From assembly GCF_007859735.1 (NCBI RefSeq), contig NZ_SIHI01000002.1:90595-154594 (forward strand): DNA of 64,000 nucleotides. The letters run 5' to 3'. The DNA is from Thalassoglobus neptunius (GTDB lineage Bacteria > Planctomycetota > Planctomycetia > Planctomycetales > Planctomycetaceae). Each line of letters opens with the position of its first letter. Position 1 is the stretch's first letter. The notes beneath the pieces are model-generated. The model was not told where the DNA came from. It was given only the letters and a program-made list of their open reading frames with translations, and ran no database searches. Position numbers and translations under genes: made by a program. Shown piece after piece: positions 1-10,072 of this stretch.

Positions 1-55
1 CGATTGAGTCGACATCCACGAACGCAACGCGAGTTCAGAGAAGCCGTAAAAAGAG

Positions 56-1381
56 CTACCGAAACAATTGAAGCCGACGGCTTGGTTGCGTACTGCTCGC
101 ATTGTGAGCGGACCGAACGGTGCTCTTCGACACGGACAACTCCTCATCGTCCAGGTCTTGAGTGAATTGAAGATGCGGCAATCTCGGTCGGAAGATCACC
201 ATCAGAAGCAACGGAACATACCACAACAGATAAACCCCTCCCTGTTGCGTGTACCAAAGCTGCGTCCCAATCACAGCAGCTGCCGATTGAGCAAGCAGCA
301 CCTCGACATTTCGACGCCCGGGAAAGAGCGTCATGAGAGTGACCATAATGAAGTAGAGAGCCATGACGGGCCACCGATACGGCGACACGTAATTCGCTTC
401 TTTCCAGAACCCTGATGAAAACTCGCTTTGGGAAAGCACCGCCAGCGGCACGTTGATCGTCCCAATCGTTTTCTGAAAGAATGATTCTGAGTCAATCGAT
501 GTCAGTGCCAGACTGAAGAGCAAAACAACTGCCACTCCCGTCAAAGCCATGACAAATTTCGGTGCCCCTTTGCGTCCATAGAACGCTGCCCAAATCGGAA
601 GCAAGAACAGCGGAAACACCAACGTCCCACAGGCCAACCCCAGCAAAACGCCGGAGACGATCGGCTTGCGAAACGCGACAAATGCCCAGGTGATCAAGGC
701 AGCTGGCAAGACGTGATTGAATTCGCCAACGTTGTAAGCGGTACACGGCAACAAGAGATAGAGCGTCGCCATCGCTACGCCAATACTCTTATCTCCAAAT
801 AAGTTCCGTCCGACGAACCACAATCCGCTAATCACTGCCGCGTGGGCGAGAATTGCCAGAAATGGCGGGCCAAAGTCTTCGAAGATGAGTGCAATCGTCG
901 CGAGAACGGCTGTCGCTGGCCCACTCGCCACTTGTTGAGCCGCATCTTCACTTGGATCTGTCGCTGTCCGGCTGACGAGTTTCTCGGCTCGCTCAATCGT
1001 TACTTCCGTCGTCCTTGGCAGCGACGACGTAATCGCCTGCGTCATCAAAAACGCGAAGACTGAGAAACACAGAAAAGCCAGACCGTGTGTGTTCAGATTC
1101 TGACCGAGGTACGGCCTGCGCCCCAATAGCGGATCGACGAGCATCCGCACCAGAAAGGTGCATGCCACAACAAACAACCAGACGTGCCCCAACGTCTGGG
1201 TCACATCACTCTCTGCCGCCACGAACAACAATCCGGGCGACGCCGACAGCAGCAGTGCCAAATCCAGGTTCCGCAACGAAAACACGCGCATAAACCTGAA
1301 GTAGACAGCTACGATCAACAGCAGAGAAAGATAAAACCAAGTCGGTTGATTGACGTCAAAATTCGGCAGCAACAGGTCCAT
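56..1381 (-). CDS. Polytopic membrane protein, function unknown
   Basis: This 441-residue protein is mostly hydrophobic, with about nine or ten predicted membrane segments. The first is near residues 15-32, others lie around 60-80, 100-115 and 155-190, and more run through the C-terminal half. A charged loop follows the third segment, and the last ~45 residues are polar and probably cytoplasmic. The overall pattern resembles planctomycete integral membrane proteins related to GT-C glycosyltransferases, but I see no acidic catalytic motif in the first loop, so I do not assign that activity. It starts with ATG and has no obvious operon partner: the next gene on this strand begins 450 bp upstream. 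It is confidently a gene, but its role is unknown. Confidence 0.8.
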   Translation of the reverse strand: MDLLLPNFDVNQPTWFYLSLLLIVAVYFRFMRVFSLRNLDLALLLSASPGLLFVAAESDVTQTLGHVWLFVVACTFLVRMLVDPLLGRRPYLGQNLNTHGLAFLCFSVFAFLMTQAITSSLPRTTEVTIERAEKLVSRTATDPSEDAAQQVASGPATAVLATIALIFEDFGPPFLAILAHAAVISGLWFVGRNLFGDKSIGVAMATLYLLLPCTAYNVGEFNHVLPAALITWAFVAFRKPIVSGVLLGLACGTLVFPLFLLPIWAAFYGRKGAPKFVMALTGVAVVLLFSLALTSIDSESFFQKTIGTINVPLAVLSQSEFSSGFWKEANYVSPYRWPVMALYFIMVTLMTLFPGRRNVEVLLAQSAAAVIGTQLWYTQQGGVYLLWYVPLLLMVIFRPRLPHLQFTQDLDDEELSVSKSTVRSAHNASSTQPSRRLQLFR

Positions 1382-1832
1382 TCGACACCTGCAAAAACAT
1401 GATCATCACGTGGCCATGGCACAACGTCGATGCGATCAACGCATCGACCAACTTTGTGCGAAATCGAATTGCAGACCTAATGACTGCAACCCAAATCATC
1501 ACTACGGATCATCAGTGCACGAATCTAAAATCGAGTCCAGTCGTTACGAAAATTCCCACTTCCGTCCTGGATCACGAACCAATTTGTATTACGCGAACTG
1601 CTGAGAAACCGATTCCCCAACCAGACTTCTTAACAATTTGCATCGTTCATGATACATTTTTTTCCATCTGTTTCAAAGGATCAAAGCAAGATGCGCCCTT
1701 GATCGACGCACTTCTCTCTCCGGTTATGATCTTATCAACAGTTACAAATGAGACTCTGCTCCGATTCAAGTTTCATGGATTCGAATGAATTGACCGCACA
1801 CATTCACTGAGATTCCGGCCATTTCGCTGCAT
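1382..1832. other. Intergenic stretch without a recognisable gene
   Basis: About 450 bp between two minus-strand genes. A 129-codon plus-strand frame (1399-1788) lies here, but its composition is not protein-like and it has no ribosome-binding site. The stretch is more A/T-rich than its flanks and presumably holds the promoter of the membrane protein that ends at position 56. No RNA gene or strong hairpin was recognised. Confidence 0.4.
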
Positions 1833-4800
1833 TCAGCGTGTCGGGCGAACGGGTGTTGGCTGCGAGAGAAACGTGAACAGATCGATCAGATCCTGATCCG
1901 ATAGCTGTTTCGTCACGCCATCAGGCATGATGGACGTTGGAATCGCCTGCAACACATCGATCGAATCCCGAGAGACTTCGGTTAACGAATTGTCGGCATG
2001 ACGCATCACGACCGTTGCGGGAGTCTGATCGTCAATCAGGCCAGTCAAAATCCGCCCGTCGACTGTCGCGATCTGATACTGAGTGAATTCCTCCCGAATT
2101 CCTGCGGAGGGGTCGACAATCGCCAACAGCATGAAATCAAGATTGTCTCGCTCATAGCCTGTGAGGTTGGGGCCAATGATCCCTCCTTGATCAAAGATCG
2201 TATGGCAAACGCCGCAGTGCTTCGTGAAGAGTGCCTGTCCACGGGTCAAATCTCCTTTTTGATCTGACTGCGTGAGCAATGCTTTCAACCGTTCGATCTC
2301 TCCCAGCTTTTCTTCAGGAGTGGAACGCACTCGCCCCCAATGCTTTTGTATCAGCCGATCGACTTCGGGATTCGCGTGCAGTCGCATCTGATTGACCACA
2401 TCGAACCCAATAGCTTCCGCCGGAATGCGAAAGGTGTCCACTTCCTTCAAGAGTTGCTCGCTCCAGGTCGGTCGACTGGCGAGGACTCGGTGGGCTGTCT
2501 CGCGAATTCCATGTTCGTCGGGAAGAGATGAGTGATAGAGCTGACAGATCGTGGTTCCGATTTTCGGATCGGGAAACGACATCAGCGAATTCATCGCAGC
2601 GTTTTTGATCGTGCTTCCGTGTGAACCTCGCAAGAGTTTGAGCAAGACAGCGACCGATTCAGGATGTCGACCTTCTCCAAATTCCTCAATCAATGCAAGG
2701 CGAAGGCTGTTGTCCGTTTGACTCGATTCAACGGCCTTCAACGCTTGATCGAGTGACTTCTTCTCTCCCAATCTCAAATTAAGAAGCAAATCGGATTTTC
2801 CAACGAGTTGTTGATGTTCCAAAATCTGACGGCGCAGCTGCTCCGGAATTCCCGTCAAATCTCGCCCCTGATAAGACTCCAGAAAACTCGTGAGCAGGAT
2901 GCCTCTCATTTCAGAATCGGGAGCCAGTGCCAGTAACCGCTCACAGTCAGCAAGCCCAGATGCTTCGGTTTCTTCGACGAGAGTTGCGTATTGACTCAGG
3001 GCAAATCGCTTCATGAGTCGCGGCAAGATTGTCTCGCGGACGATCTGAATTTCCCAAAGGGACGAATCTTCCAGCCAGTCGAATAGCTGATCACGAGGCG
3101 GCTCCGGATTTGATGGCGTCAGTGAAACACCCACCTGCGGGGCATTGTTCAATGGAACCTGTCCCGTGTGTGCTTCAAGCGACCACCACAACAACAGTGG
3201 CATGTGCAGGTCGAGTCGGTCGTCCTCGTTCTTGAGGAGGTTTTCGATCAACGGAATCGCAACCGCAGTTTCGAACCTCCGTGCCGACGAGGCGAGTTGT
3301 GACCGAACGCCAACATACGGTTCCGTCGACGACAGCTGCTCCAACGTTTTCGCAGTTGCGGGTGAAACCTTTCGCTGATCCCCAAGCAGTCGAATCACCC
3401 ACCGACGGATGTGCGGGTTTTCGTGGCTGAGGAGTTGTCGCGCCGCTGCTTCATCAAATTCCCCAGCCCAGTGCAATGCCCAAAGTGCTTCCAGTGCCCC
3501 CGGAGCCGAACCGGATGCGAGGTCTTTCAACTGATCGACCGTATCGCTTTGATCAAGTTCTCCGCCGGTGAAGAATAAACGTTCTCCCAACACCCGAACT
3601 GCCGTTTGCTTGATGAACTTGTTGGGATGATCGAAGTGCTCGATCAACTCAAGATTTGATAGCTGTGCGAGATCCCATTCCGGTTTGCTCGCGGGCGAAT
3701 CGGCAGCTCGAATGCGGTAAATTCTTCCGCTCGATTTGTGCCAGTTGTCGCGAGGATCAACGTGTGTGAGTCGCGTGTCGTACCAGTCAGCGACATACAC
3801 CGCTCCGTCCGGTCCAACTTTCAAATCGACCGGGCGGAACCATCGATCTTCGGTTGTGGCAACTTCGGGGAGATCGACGGTTCGAAAAGTCGATCCTTCG
3901 GAAATCAGTTCGCTGGCCCATACTCGATTGTGCAACGCATTCGCCGCGATGACCTGTCCGTTAAACCGCTCTGGAAGTGCTCCCCCTTCATAAATCACAA
4001 ACGTCTGCGCGAAACGATCGCGGTCACCCTCATGTCCCATGTGCTGGAAGAATCCGAATGCAAACGGATTCGTCAGTGGTCCATGCTTCCCCCAGTTCTT
4101 GGTTCCGTAAGAGCCCTGCGGATAATACATCCCGCGAGTATTGCCATGATTGGTGCCAGAAAAGACTCGTCCGACAGAGTCAATCTCTGTCGAAAACGTA
4201 TTGCCTCCCCCTTCGGCATAGATTTCGAAGACTTCTGTTTTGGGATTGTATCTCCAGATGTTTTGGCCTTCCCATTGCACGCTTGAACCAGCCCCGGATG
4301 TCACTTTTCCAGTGGTTGTCGATCCGTTTGCAGCATAGATCCAGCCGTCCGGTCCCCAATTCATGCTGTTGGCGACGGAGTGTGTATCTTCCAATCCGAA
4401 CCCGGAGAGATGCACAACTGGATCTCCATCGGGAACAGCATCTCCATCAGCGTCCGGATAGAACAACAGATAGGGAGGATTCAACACCCAAATTCCGCCA
4501 TGACCTGTCAACACAGAAGAGGCGATGTTGAGGCCGTCGATCACCACGCGATGCGAGTCATAGACGCCGTCCGCATCCGTATCTTCAAGAAGGGAAATTC
4601 GATCACGGCCTCGAACGTGATTCGGAGGCGCAGCTGGGACTTTGTCGAAGACTGCCCGGAGATGCTGATCGTAGCGAATGACCTTCAGCCCTTCCGGAAA
4701 TGGATACTGTCGGTATTCGACGACCCACAATCTCCCTCGGTCATCGAAGTGAAGAGAGAGCGGCTGCTCAATCTCAGGCTCCGAAGCAACAAGTTCCATC

Positions 4801-5156
4801 GCGAGACCGTCGTCCAATTGAAACTGCTCGACGGCAATCGCTGCTGGAGTCGGCTGGCTGTCGTCACCGACTTCGCCGCGTCCCTCGAAGGAACGAATGA
4901 CACGTGCGACGTCTTCGTTTCCTGCCAGATCGTCCTTGTATCGATCTCTTGAGTTGTCGGATTCCTGCCCCTTCAGCATCGATCCGCTGAACAGGAGAAT
5001 CAAGAGACTGCCTGTCATCAGCGCGCGTGGCACGTTCCAGTTCACTCGCCGGTGCTTTTGATCTTGGTTTTCTTTTCGCTTGCTCGTGGGAATTCGCGGA
5101 GCCCATCTCGGAAAATGCTCTCGATGAGAAACAGCGTGAGACATGGATTTTTCCAA
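1833..5156 (-). CDS. PVC-type haem-binding CxxCH protein (glucose-dehydrogenase-like propeller, HEAT region, cytochrome c)
   Basis: This 1107-residue exported protein has the domain order of the PVC superfamily membrane-bound dehydrogenase family. A hydrophobic export segment lies near residues 47-62. A beta-propeller of the glucose/sorbosone dehydrogenase type spans roughly 100-480, with repeated DxDxD-like loops and a WYDTRL segment. A helical HEAT-like region spans ~490-930, and a C-terminal c-type cytochrome starts near residue 970 with haem motif CGVCH followed by GPNLTG. Such proteins are abundant in Planctomycetes, where they are thought to be periplasmic oxidoreductases; the substrate is unknown. 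The start at 5156 gives an unusually long, basic n-region. An internal Met at codon 47 (5018) would give a conventional signal peptide but lacks a visible Shine-Dalgarno. The gene is divergent from asnS. Confidence 0.9.
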   Translation of the reverse strand: MEKSMSHAVSHREHFPRWAPRIPTSKRKENQDQKHRRVNWNVPRALMTGSLLILLFSGSMLKGQESDNSRDRYKDDLAGNEDVARVIRSFEGRGEVGDDSQPTPAAIAVEQFQLDDGLAMELVASEPEIEQPLSLHFDDRGRLWVVEYRQYPFPEGLKVIRYDQHLRAVFDKVPAAPPNHVRGRDRISLLEDTDADGVYDSHRVVIDGLNIASSVLTGHGGIWVLNPPYLLFYPDADGDAVPDGDPVVHLSGFGLEDTHSVANSMNWGPDGWIYAANGSTTTGKVTSGAGSSVQWEGQNIWRYNPKTEVFEIYAEGGGNTFSTEIDSVGRVFSGTNHGNTRGMYYPQGSYGTKNWGKHGPLTNPFAFGFFQHMGHEGDRDRFAQTFVIYEGGALPERFNGQVIAANALHNRVWASELISEGSTFRTVDLPEVATTEDRWFRPVDLKVGPDGAVYVADWYDTRLTHVDPRDNWHKSSGRIYRIRAADSPASKPEWDLAQLSNLELIEHFDHPNKFIKQTAVRVLGERLFFTGGELDQSDTVDQLKDLASGSAPGALEALWALHWAGEFDEAAARQLLSHENPHIRRWVIRLLGDQRKVSPATAKTLEQLSSTEPYVGVRSQLASSARRFETAVAIPLIENLLKNEDDRLDLHMPLLLWWSLEAHTGQVPLNNAPQVGVSLTPSNPEPPRDQLFDWLEDSSLWEIQIVRETILPRLMKRFALSQYATLVEETEASGLADCERLLALAPDSEMRGILLTSFLESYQGRDLTGIPEQLRRQILEHQQLVGKSDLLLNLRLGEKKSLDQALKAVESSQTDNSLRLALIEEFGEGRHPESVAVLLKLLRGSHGSTIKNAAMNSLMSFPDPKIGTTICQLYHSSLPDEHGIRETAHRVLASRPTWSEQLLKEVDTFRIPAEAIGFDVVNQMRLHANPEVDRLIQKHWGRVRSTPEEKLGEIERLKALLTQSDQKGDLTRGQALFTKHCGVCHTIFDQGGIIGPNLTGYERDNLDFMLLAIVDPSAGIREEFTQYQIATVDGRILTGLIDDQTPATVVMRHADNSLTEVSRDSIDVLQAIPTSIMPDGVTKQLSDQDLIDLFTFLSQPTPVRPTR

Positions 5157-5315
5157 ACCAGATTGCGGGGAGGGAGGTGTTCACGACGACGAAGAGGCGA
5201 ACGGACGGAAAAAACAGACAAAGCAGTCAAGTATCCACTCATGTGTCCGGTGACTGAATCGCTTGCATTGAATAGGATACCGGCATTCATCCCCATGGAG
5301 GAAGGTCCTGAAACA

Positions 5316-6701
5316 ATGGCGCGTCCATCCCACCGCATTGCCAGTTTACTGTATGAAATCGACCCTGGATCACAAGTCGTTGCTTCAGGTTGGGTAAGAA
5401 CCCGACGTGATTCGAAGAATGGCTTCTCGTTCATCGAACTGAACGACGGGTCCTGCATGTCCAATCTGCAAATCGTGATCGACGCCAGCGTGCCCGGCTA
5501 CGAGGAGCACATCAAAGAAGCAGGCACAGGCGCAAGCCTTGAGGTTCGCGGAGAACTCAAGGAGTCCCCCGGATCGAAGCAACGTGTCGAACTTCACGCC
5601 AGCGAATTCACGCTTCTCGGCAAAGCTGATGGCGACACCTATCCGCTGCAGAAGAAACGTCACAGCTTCGAGTATCTTCGGGAAATCGCACATCTCCGAC
5701 CTCGAACCAATACGTTCGGAGCCATTGCCCGAGTCCGCAATTGCGTGTGCAGAACGATCCACGACTTCTTTCAGGAGCGAGGATTCCTTTACGTTCACAC
5801 TCCCATCATCACGACCAGCGACTGCGAAGGCGCCGGGGAAATGTTCACCGTCACCACGCTGGACCAGACGCCCAGTTCGGCGGGAGACTACAGCGAAGAT
5901 TTCTTCGGGAAGAAGGCATCGCTCACCGTTTCCGGTCAGCTGGAAGCAGAGATCTACGCTTGCTCTGTCGGTCCGGTTTACACATTCAGCCCGACGTTTC
6001 GCGCGGAGAATTCCAACACAACGCGCCACCTGTCCGAATTCTGGATGATCGAACCGGAAGTCCCGTTCTTCGAACTGGACGACAATATGCAACTGGCTGA
6101 GGAGTTCATCAAAACTCTGGTCCAGAAGTGCCTCGACGAATGCGCGGAAGACATGGCGTTCTTCAATCAGCGGATCGACAAGGAGATCATGACCACGCTT
6201 CGGAATATTCTCGACAATGAATTCCGAAGGATTTCGTACACCGAAGCTGTCGATCTTCTGCTCGCCTCCGGGAAAAAGTGGGAGTATCCCGTTTCGTGGG
6301 GAACCAATCTTCAGGCAGAGCACGAACGCTGGCTCACCGAAGAACATTTCGGCCAACCGTTAATCGTTTACGATTATCCCCGGACGATCAAACCGTTTTA
6401 CATGTACTGCAACGAAGACGAAAAGACCGTGCGGGCGATGGACGTTCTCGTTCCGCGCGTCGGAGAAATTATCGGTGGCAGTCAGCGAGAACACCGTCTC
6501 GATGTTCTCGAAAAACGGCTCGTCGAATGCGGCCTCGACGCGGAAGAATACTGGTGGTATCTCGATTTGCGGCGGTTTGGTTCCGTGCCTCACAGCGGTT
6601 TCGGACTCGGTCTCGAACGAGCCATCCTGCTGCTCACGGGGATGCAAAACATTCGTGACGTAATCCCGTTTCCGCGAACCCCAAAGAACGCGGAATTCTA
6701 G
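5316..6701 (+). CDS. asnS: Asparagine--tRNA ligase
   Basis: This class II aminoacyl-tRNA synthetase charges tRNA-Asn in the cytoplasm. An N-terminal OB-fold anticodon-binding domain (about 15-110, with a [10 protein letters not shown] segment) is followed by the class IIb catalytic core. Motif 2 is [20 protein letters not shown] and motif 3 is [15 protein letters not shown], followed by RDVIPFPR. The 461-residue length fits bacterial AsnRS. The reading frame is open upstream to 5052, but I place the start at ATG 5316 because a GAGGAAGG ribosome-binding site lies just upstream and the OB fold starts right after it. AsnRS rather than AspRS fits the compact size and the absence of the bacterial AspRS insertion domain. 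Its TAG stop is the first three bases of a dispersed repeat (see 6699-6803). Confidence 0.96.
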   Translation: MARPSHRIASLLYEIDPGSQVVASGWVRTRRDSKNGFSFIELNDGSCMSNLQIVIDASVPGYEEHIKEAGTGASLEVRGELKESPGSKQRVELHASEFTLLGKADGDTYPLQKKRHSFEYLREIAHLRPRTNTFGAIARVRNCVCRTIHDFFQERGFLYVHTPIITTSDCEGAGEMFTVTTLDQTPSSAGDYSEDFFGKKASLTVSGQLEAEIYACSVGPVYTFSPTFRAENSNTTRHLSEFWMIEPEVPFFELDDNMQLAEEFIKTLVQKCLDECAEDMAFFNQRIDKEIMTTLRNILDNEFRRISYTEAVDLLLASGKKWEYPVSWGTNLQAEHERWLTEEHFGQPLIVYDYPRTIKPFYMYCNEDEKTVRAMDVLVPRVGEIIGGSQREHRLDVLEKRLVECGLDAEEYWWYLDLRRFGSVPHSGFGLGLERAILLLTGMQNIRDVIPFPRTPKNAEF

Positions 6702-6803
6702 AGCAAGTTGCTCTTTCCAGTGCACTCGCTTGCAATGTTTCATTCGACAAAACGCTGAGCTTGCTCGTGCGAGTGAGTGTAAACTCAATCAGAAAGTGTT
6801 CTC
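6699..6803. repeat. Dispersed ~105-bp repeat, copy 1
   Basis: This copy matches 7534-7639. The first 45 positions differ at only two bases, the 15-base block GCTTGCTCGTGCGAG is identical, and AATCAGAAA near the right end is identical. The left end TAGAGCAAGTTGCTCT contains a 7-bp inverted repeat around one base. The right end is a degenerate complement of TAGAGC. The TAG at the left edge is the asnS stop codon. It may be a MITE or REP-like element, or a conserved 3' end structure. Confidence 0.75.
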
Positions 6804-6862
6804 GTCGCGTTTGACTTCGCACTGCTCGTACCGTCCGCTCCAACTCCCGATTCCAACATCTT

Positions 6863-7183
6863 ATGTCCAACAGCGACTCGCCAATGACTCTCCGTGAACT
6901 TCAAGACCTCATTGAGGTGATGTATTCATCGAAAGATGAACAACGAGGAATTGACGGAACATTCATGTGGTTGATGGAGGAAGTCGGAGAACTGGCCGGA
7001 GCGCTCCGTGAAGGAACGCAAGAAGAGATCGCCCGTGAGTTTGCCGACGTGCTGGCCTGGCTCGCAACGATTGCCAATGTCGGCAACATCGACCTGCAGA
7101 AAGCTGTTCGTGAAAAGTATGGAAACGGCTGCCCGGGCTGCGGAGAGATGGTTTGTGCTTGCGGGATTGAAGAGAAACCGTGA
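6863..7183 (+). CDS. MazG-like nucleotide pyrophosphohydrolase with Cys-rich tail
   Basis: This 106-residue protein of the all-alpha NTP pyrophosphatase (MazG-like) fold probably hydrolyses (d)NTPs to NMP and pyrophosphate in nucleotide-pool cleaning. The metal-binding motif is visible: WLMEEVGELAGALRE (EExxE, about 37-51) is followed by EFADVLAWLA (ExxD, about 60-69), the usual arrangement of a single MazG domain. After the helical core comes a short tail, CPGCGEMVCACG, with four cysteines that could bind zinc. It starts with ATG after the asnS repeat and ends just before a strong terminator hairpin, so it is probably a single-gene unit. The family call is firm; the substrate is not known. 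Confidence 0.88.
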   Translation: MSNSDSPMTLRELQDLIEVMYSSKDEQRGIDGTFMWLMEEVGELAGALREGTQEEIAREFADVLAWLATIANVGNIDLQKAVREKYGNGCPGCGEMVCACGIEEKP

Positions 7184-7190
7184 TGAACAG

Positions 7191-7232
7191 AAAACGTCCG
7201 CAGCGAAGTTCATATTCGCTCCGGACGTTTTT
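7191..7232. terminator. Bidirectional rho-independent terminator
   Basis: CGTCCG (7195-7200) pairs with CGGACG (7222-7227) and AGCGAA (7202-7207) with TTCGCT (7215-7220), with one C-C mismatch between them. AAAA and TTTT flank the two sides, so it can terminate the mazG-like gene on plus and the small-protein gene on minus. Confidence 0.8.
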
Positions 7233-7272
7233 GAAATCGCCGTGAGTTCAATCGCAGGAGGCCCCTGCTCGA

Positions 7273-7398
7273 TTAATTGAACTGCCAGCCGTAGCTGTTG
7301 AGCTCAAGCACGAGGAAAATACATCCCGTAATGAGCGAGGCGACTGCCACAAACAGCAGGCCGACATAGATATCTGGTGCGGGATCTTCTTTCGCCAT
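7273..7398 (-). CDS. Small single-pass membrane protein (41 residues)
   Basis: A 42-codon frame reads MAKEDPAPDIYVGLLFVAV and continues as one hydrophobic helix (about residues 10-33) ending in a short polar tail LNSYGWQFN. A GGGAGA ribosome-binding site sits at good spacing before the ATG, and a terminator follows the stop. The charged N-terminus, single helix and aromatic C-terminus look like a real small membrane protein. I cannot assign a function. Its neighbours upstream on the same strand are two membrane-anchored coiled-coil proteins, but a repeat lies between them, so co-transcription is uncertain. Confidence 0.75.
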   Translation of the reverse strand: MAKEDPAPDIYVGLLFVAVASLITGCIFLVLELNSYGWQFN

Positions 7399-7533
7399 AG
7401 TTTCTCTCCCTGTCTGACTCTCAGTGAGTCGCTCTCGCTGAGATGCTGAGAATGTCTGTCACGTTGCGGGTTTGTCAAAAGGGAACTGAAAACCGTCCCC
7501 GAATACTTCAATGATCACTCAGTCTTGGCAGAC

Positions 7534-7639
7534 TAGAGCAAGTTGCTCTTTCCTGTGCACTCGCTTGCACTGTTTCATAAGTTAAAAAGGCTGTGCTTGC
7601 TCGTGCGAGATCGTGCATACAAAATCAGAAAACGCTCTA
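7534..7639. repeat. Dispersed ~105-bp repeat, copy 2
   Basis: This is the second copy of the element at 6699-6803, and it has intact TAGAGC / GCTCTA termini. It contains three small local hairpins: AGAGCAA/TTGCTCT, GTGCA/TGCAC and CTCG/CGAG. Its right end supplies the TAG stop codon, read on minus, of the coiled-coil gene at 7637-8509, just as the left end of copy 1 supplies that of asnS. Confidence 0.75.
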
Positions 7640-8509
7640 AGTTCCGAGGCGAGATGTGACGTTGTCGCCTTTCTGAATAATCCCGTACTTCGCAGGGAGA
7701 ACGACTTCACCCACTGCACTGTCCGGAGCAACATCGACGACTCGAACGCGGCCGAGCCATTCGGAATTTGCTTCGTCTGATTTCAACCGAACGACATCCA
7801 GTTCATGCCCGACGATGAGGCCATCGTCTGATCCGATTGACATTGAGACGTACTGCACTCGATTGGCACGATTCTTCCGAACTTCTCGGACGAGTCCTTC
7901 AACCGGTGGTGGGGGAAGCTTCAGCTTTTCAACAACGTCGGGATCCGTTTCCAGTCCGTTCGCTGCGACCACTCGTTCCAGATAGCCAACTTTTTCCAGC
8001 TGTCGATTGTAGTTGGTCTTCAACTCAGCGAGATTGGTTTCGAGAGTGAATTTTTCGTCTCGCAGATCACGATTGTCAGCGACGGACTTATCGAGTGCGA
8101 CGCGGAGTTTTTCGTTTTCGATGCGTTGCTTCTCTGCTTCCTGCTGGCGAAATCGTGCTTCCGCAGCTTTCGCTTCCGCGAGGCCAGTCTGTTCCGCTCT
8201 CAACGCTTCACGACGGTTACTTTCTTCCGTCAGATTCTTGATCTGCATTTCCATCGCCTGCTGTTGTGCAGCCAGGCGGCCAGCCCGTTCTTCCGCAGCT
8301 GTCAGCTGCGTTTCTAACTCGGTTTTGGCGATGGTCAGCTGTCCCTGAGCATCCTGAGTCGACTGACGCTGCAGAGCGAGTTCAGACTGAACCGCTTCAT
8401 ACTGTCCCTTCCAGTTCTGATGCATTGAATAGACAGCACCGGCAAAGGCCATAAAAAGGATGCTGAGAACCACTTGCACAACGACAAGGATTTTACCGAC
8501 GTATGACAT
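7637..8509 (-). CDS. Membrane-anchored coiled-coil protein
   Basis: This 290-residue protein has an N-terminal membrane anchor (about residues 6-27) with no clear cleavage site. A long Glu/Gln/Ala-rich coiled coil spans ~35-175, and after a proline-rich hinge (KLPPPPVEG) a C-terminal beta-rich domain spans ~205-290. The C-terminal domain has short repeated GxV/D elements (IVGHELDVVR, LGRVRVVDV, YGIIQKGDNV) that resemble a small barrel. The gene lies 55 bp downstream of another anchored coiled-coil gene, and the two are likely co-transcribed. The topology suggests a periplasmic or envelope scaffold. I do not recognise a named family. Confidence 0.85.
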   Translation of the reverse strand: MSYVGKILVVVQVVLSILFMAFAGAVYSMHQNWKGQYEAVQSELALQRQSTQDAQGQLTIAKTELETQLTAAEERAGRLAAQQQAMEMQIKNLTEESNRREALRAEQTGLAEAKAAEARFRQQEAEKQRIENEKLRVALDKSVADNRDLRDEKFTLETNLAELKTNYNRQLEKVGYLERVVAANGLETDPDVVEKLKLPPPPVEGLVREVRKNRANRVQYVSMSIGSDDGLIVGHELDVVRLKSDEANSEWLGRVRVVDVAPDSAVGEVVLPAKYGIIQKGDNVTSRLGT

Positions 8510-8564
8510 GAACGAACTCCAACGTGATCGTGGAAAGCTTCACTGACACCAAACTCTGGCCGAA

Positions 8565-9230
8565 TTAGTTGACCGGAGCGGGATTGTATTCTTCCAATAG
8601 TTTTTGACGTTCTTTCGCCCGATCAAGCTGCTCCTGCAACTGATAATCGGTATCTCGGAGCTGTCCGAGGACTTCCCGCAGGCGGAACATGTCCGCTTCA
8701 ACTTCCCTGACCTGCTGCCCAAGCCGAACCACGTCATCGCGTCGGGCCTGAACTTGAGTTTCCAGTTTGCTCGATTCGACAGACATTCCGGTCACTTTAT
8801 TCGACAGCTCGTCGAATTCGTTGTTGATCGCTGTCAGTCGAGCTCGCAGTTGATCCACATAAGCGGTCAAAGCTGCGTCATCCATTTCGTTCAGTTTTTT
8901 CAGTGCAGCGATTTTGTCGCGGAGAGCCGGTTCTCGCTGTTGAAGGTTCTGCAACTCCTGCTGCTGCTTCTGATAAACCTCGTCCATGATTTTGGTCAGG
9001 ACTTCTGGCAACACCTTCGAGCTGGCCACTTGCCCCTGATCACTTCCGCGAACAGCCTGCCAGGCACGGTCTGCACTTGGCGAACGCGTGATCTCGTAGG
9101 CGTTGAAGTATTTTTCGGACATCACACCCGACCAGTCCGGTCCGCCGAATGTTGCTGCAATGGCAAATCCGACAAATCCCAGACTGGCGACTGTCACAAA
9201 AGCTGCAAGGATTTTGCTGAACGAGGTCAT
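8565..9230 (-). CDS. Membrane-anchored coiled-coil protein
   Basis: This 221-residue protein has one N-terminal hydrophobic segment (about residues 7-29). A short polar region with a FGGPDW segment follows, then continuous coiled coil from about 80 to 215, with heptads rich in Leu, Gln, Glu and Arg. No catalytic motif is visible. It is the upstream member of a two-gene cluster with the 290-residue coiled-coil protein; the shared design (anchor plus coil, same strand) suggests that they work together in the envelope, but this is inference. Confidence 0.85.
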   Translation of the reverse strand: MTSFSKILAAFVTVASLGFVGFAIAATFGGPDWSGVMSEKYFNAYEITRSPSADRAWQAVRGSDQGQVASSKVLPEVLTKIMDEVYQKQQQELQNLQQREPALRDKIAALKKLNEMDDAALTAYVDQLRARLTAINNEFDELSNKVTGMSVESSKLETQVQARRDDVVRLGQQVREVEADMFRLREVLGQLRDTDYQLQEQLDRAKERQKLLEEYNPAPVN

Positions 9231-9647
9231 TCTGGAGTGAATCCAACGTTGAGAGACTGACGCGAATCATCCTCGATCATTCTCGGAACATCAGGAACCG
9301 AAAATTCGAGCATGGAAAGAAGAGGAGAAGAAGAAATCTCAATCGTCCGTGGTCTCTTCAAACCGCGTGTCGGCAATTTGTATGGACATGATCGACAAAG
9401 GAAGTGCTGTCTGAAACTCAAATACAAGTCTCTTGATTCGACAGTCCACTCGCAAGGGAAAATTCTCACGAGTTCATATCGAATTCAAAACACGAACTTT
9501 CAGTTCAACATATCTTCTGCCAGTTGTTTCAGTTTCGGCATTCGCTGACAAATGTGGAGACAGAAGTCACTGAGTTTCACAGAGTGAATCTTCTTCGACG
9601 CTTCTGACAGCGACTGTACCGATTATACGAGCAATTCATGCCATCAG
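9231..9647. other. Intergenic stretch without a recognisable gene
   Basis: About 415 bp upstream of the coiled-coil pair. Short frames exist but none has a ribosome-binding site or protein-like composition. It probably contains the promoter of the coiled-coil genes. No clear hairpin or RNA gene was found. Confidence 0.4.
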
Positions 9648-9989
9648 TTAAGGGGGGTCGTATCCGCCTTCACAAAATGGATGGCACCGACACAATCGAT
9701 ACAATCCCTTCAATGCCCCTTTGATCGGCCCGTGTTTTCGAACTGCTTCAATAAAGAAATTGCTGCAAGAGGGATAAAACCGACACCGCCCCCCAAGAAA
9801 AGGGCCAAGCGTCACCTGATAGAGTTTGACCATCAGAATGAGGACGAGAGACGCACTCCAGGAAAGTGCCTCGCGACAACGGGTCCACAGACTCTTGCCA
9901 GCTGCGATCGGTTTCTCGACATCGCGATCATCAAATTCGGCGACCGGACTTCCCGAAACGGGATCACCTGTTGACGATTGAGAATTCAT
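9648..9989 (-). CDS. yidD: Membrane protein insertion efficiency factor YidD
   Basis: This small inner-membrane-associated protein assists YidC-dependent insertion. The family core is clear from about residue 50: a hydrophobic helix, then [20 protein letters not shown] with the conserved cysteines, a [10 protein letters not shown] segment, [16 protein letters not shown], and the stop directly after. At 113 residues it is longer than the usual 70-90, owing to a polar N-terminal extension of about 35 residues. It stands alone rather than in the rnpA-yidD-yidC order common in other bacteria. Confidence 0.93.
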   Translation of the reverse strand: MNSQSSTGDPVSGSPVAEFDDRDVEKPIAAGKSLWTRCREALSWSASLVLILMVKLYQVTLGPFLGGRCRFYPSCSNFFIEAVRKHGPIKGALKGLYRLCRCHPFCEGGYDPP

Positions 9990-10072
9990 CGAGCAGTGTT
10001 ACCTTGAATGAGATTCGTGACTCCATGGCCAACGAATCTGGCAGCTTTCACGAAATTGTTGCGTAAGACGTT

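Noticed and set aside
1399..1788. 129-codon plus-strand frame in an intergenic region
   Set aside because: No ribosome-binding site, non-protein-like composition and no domain.
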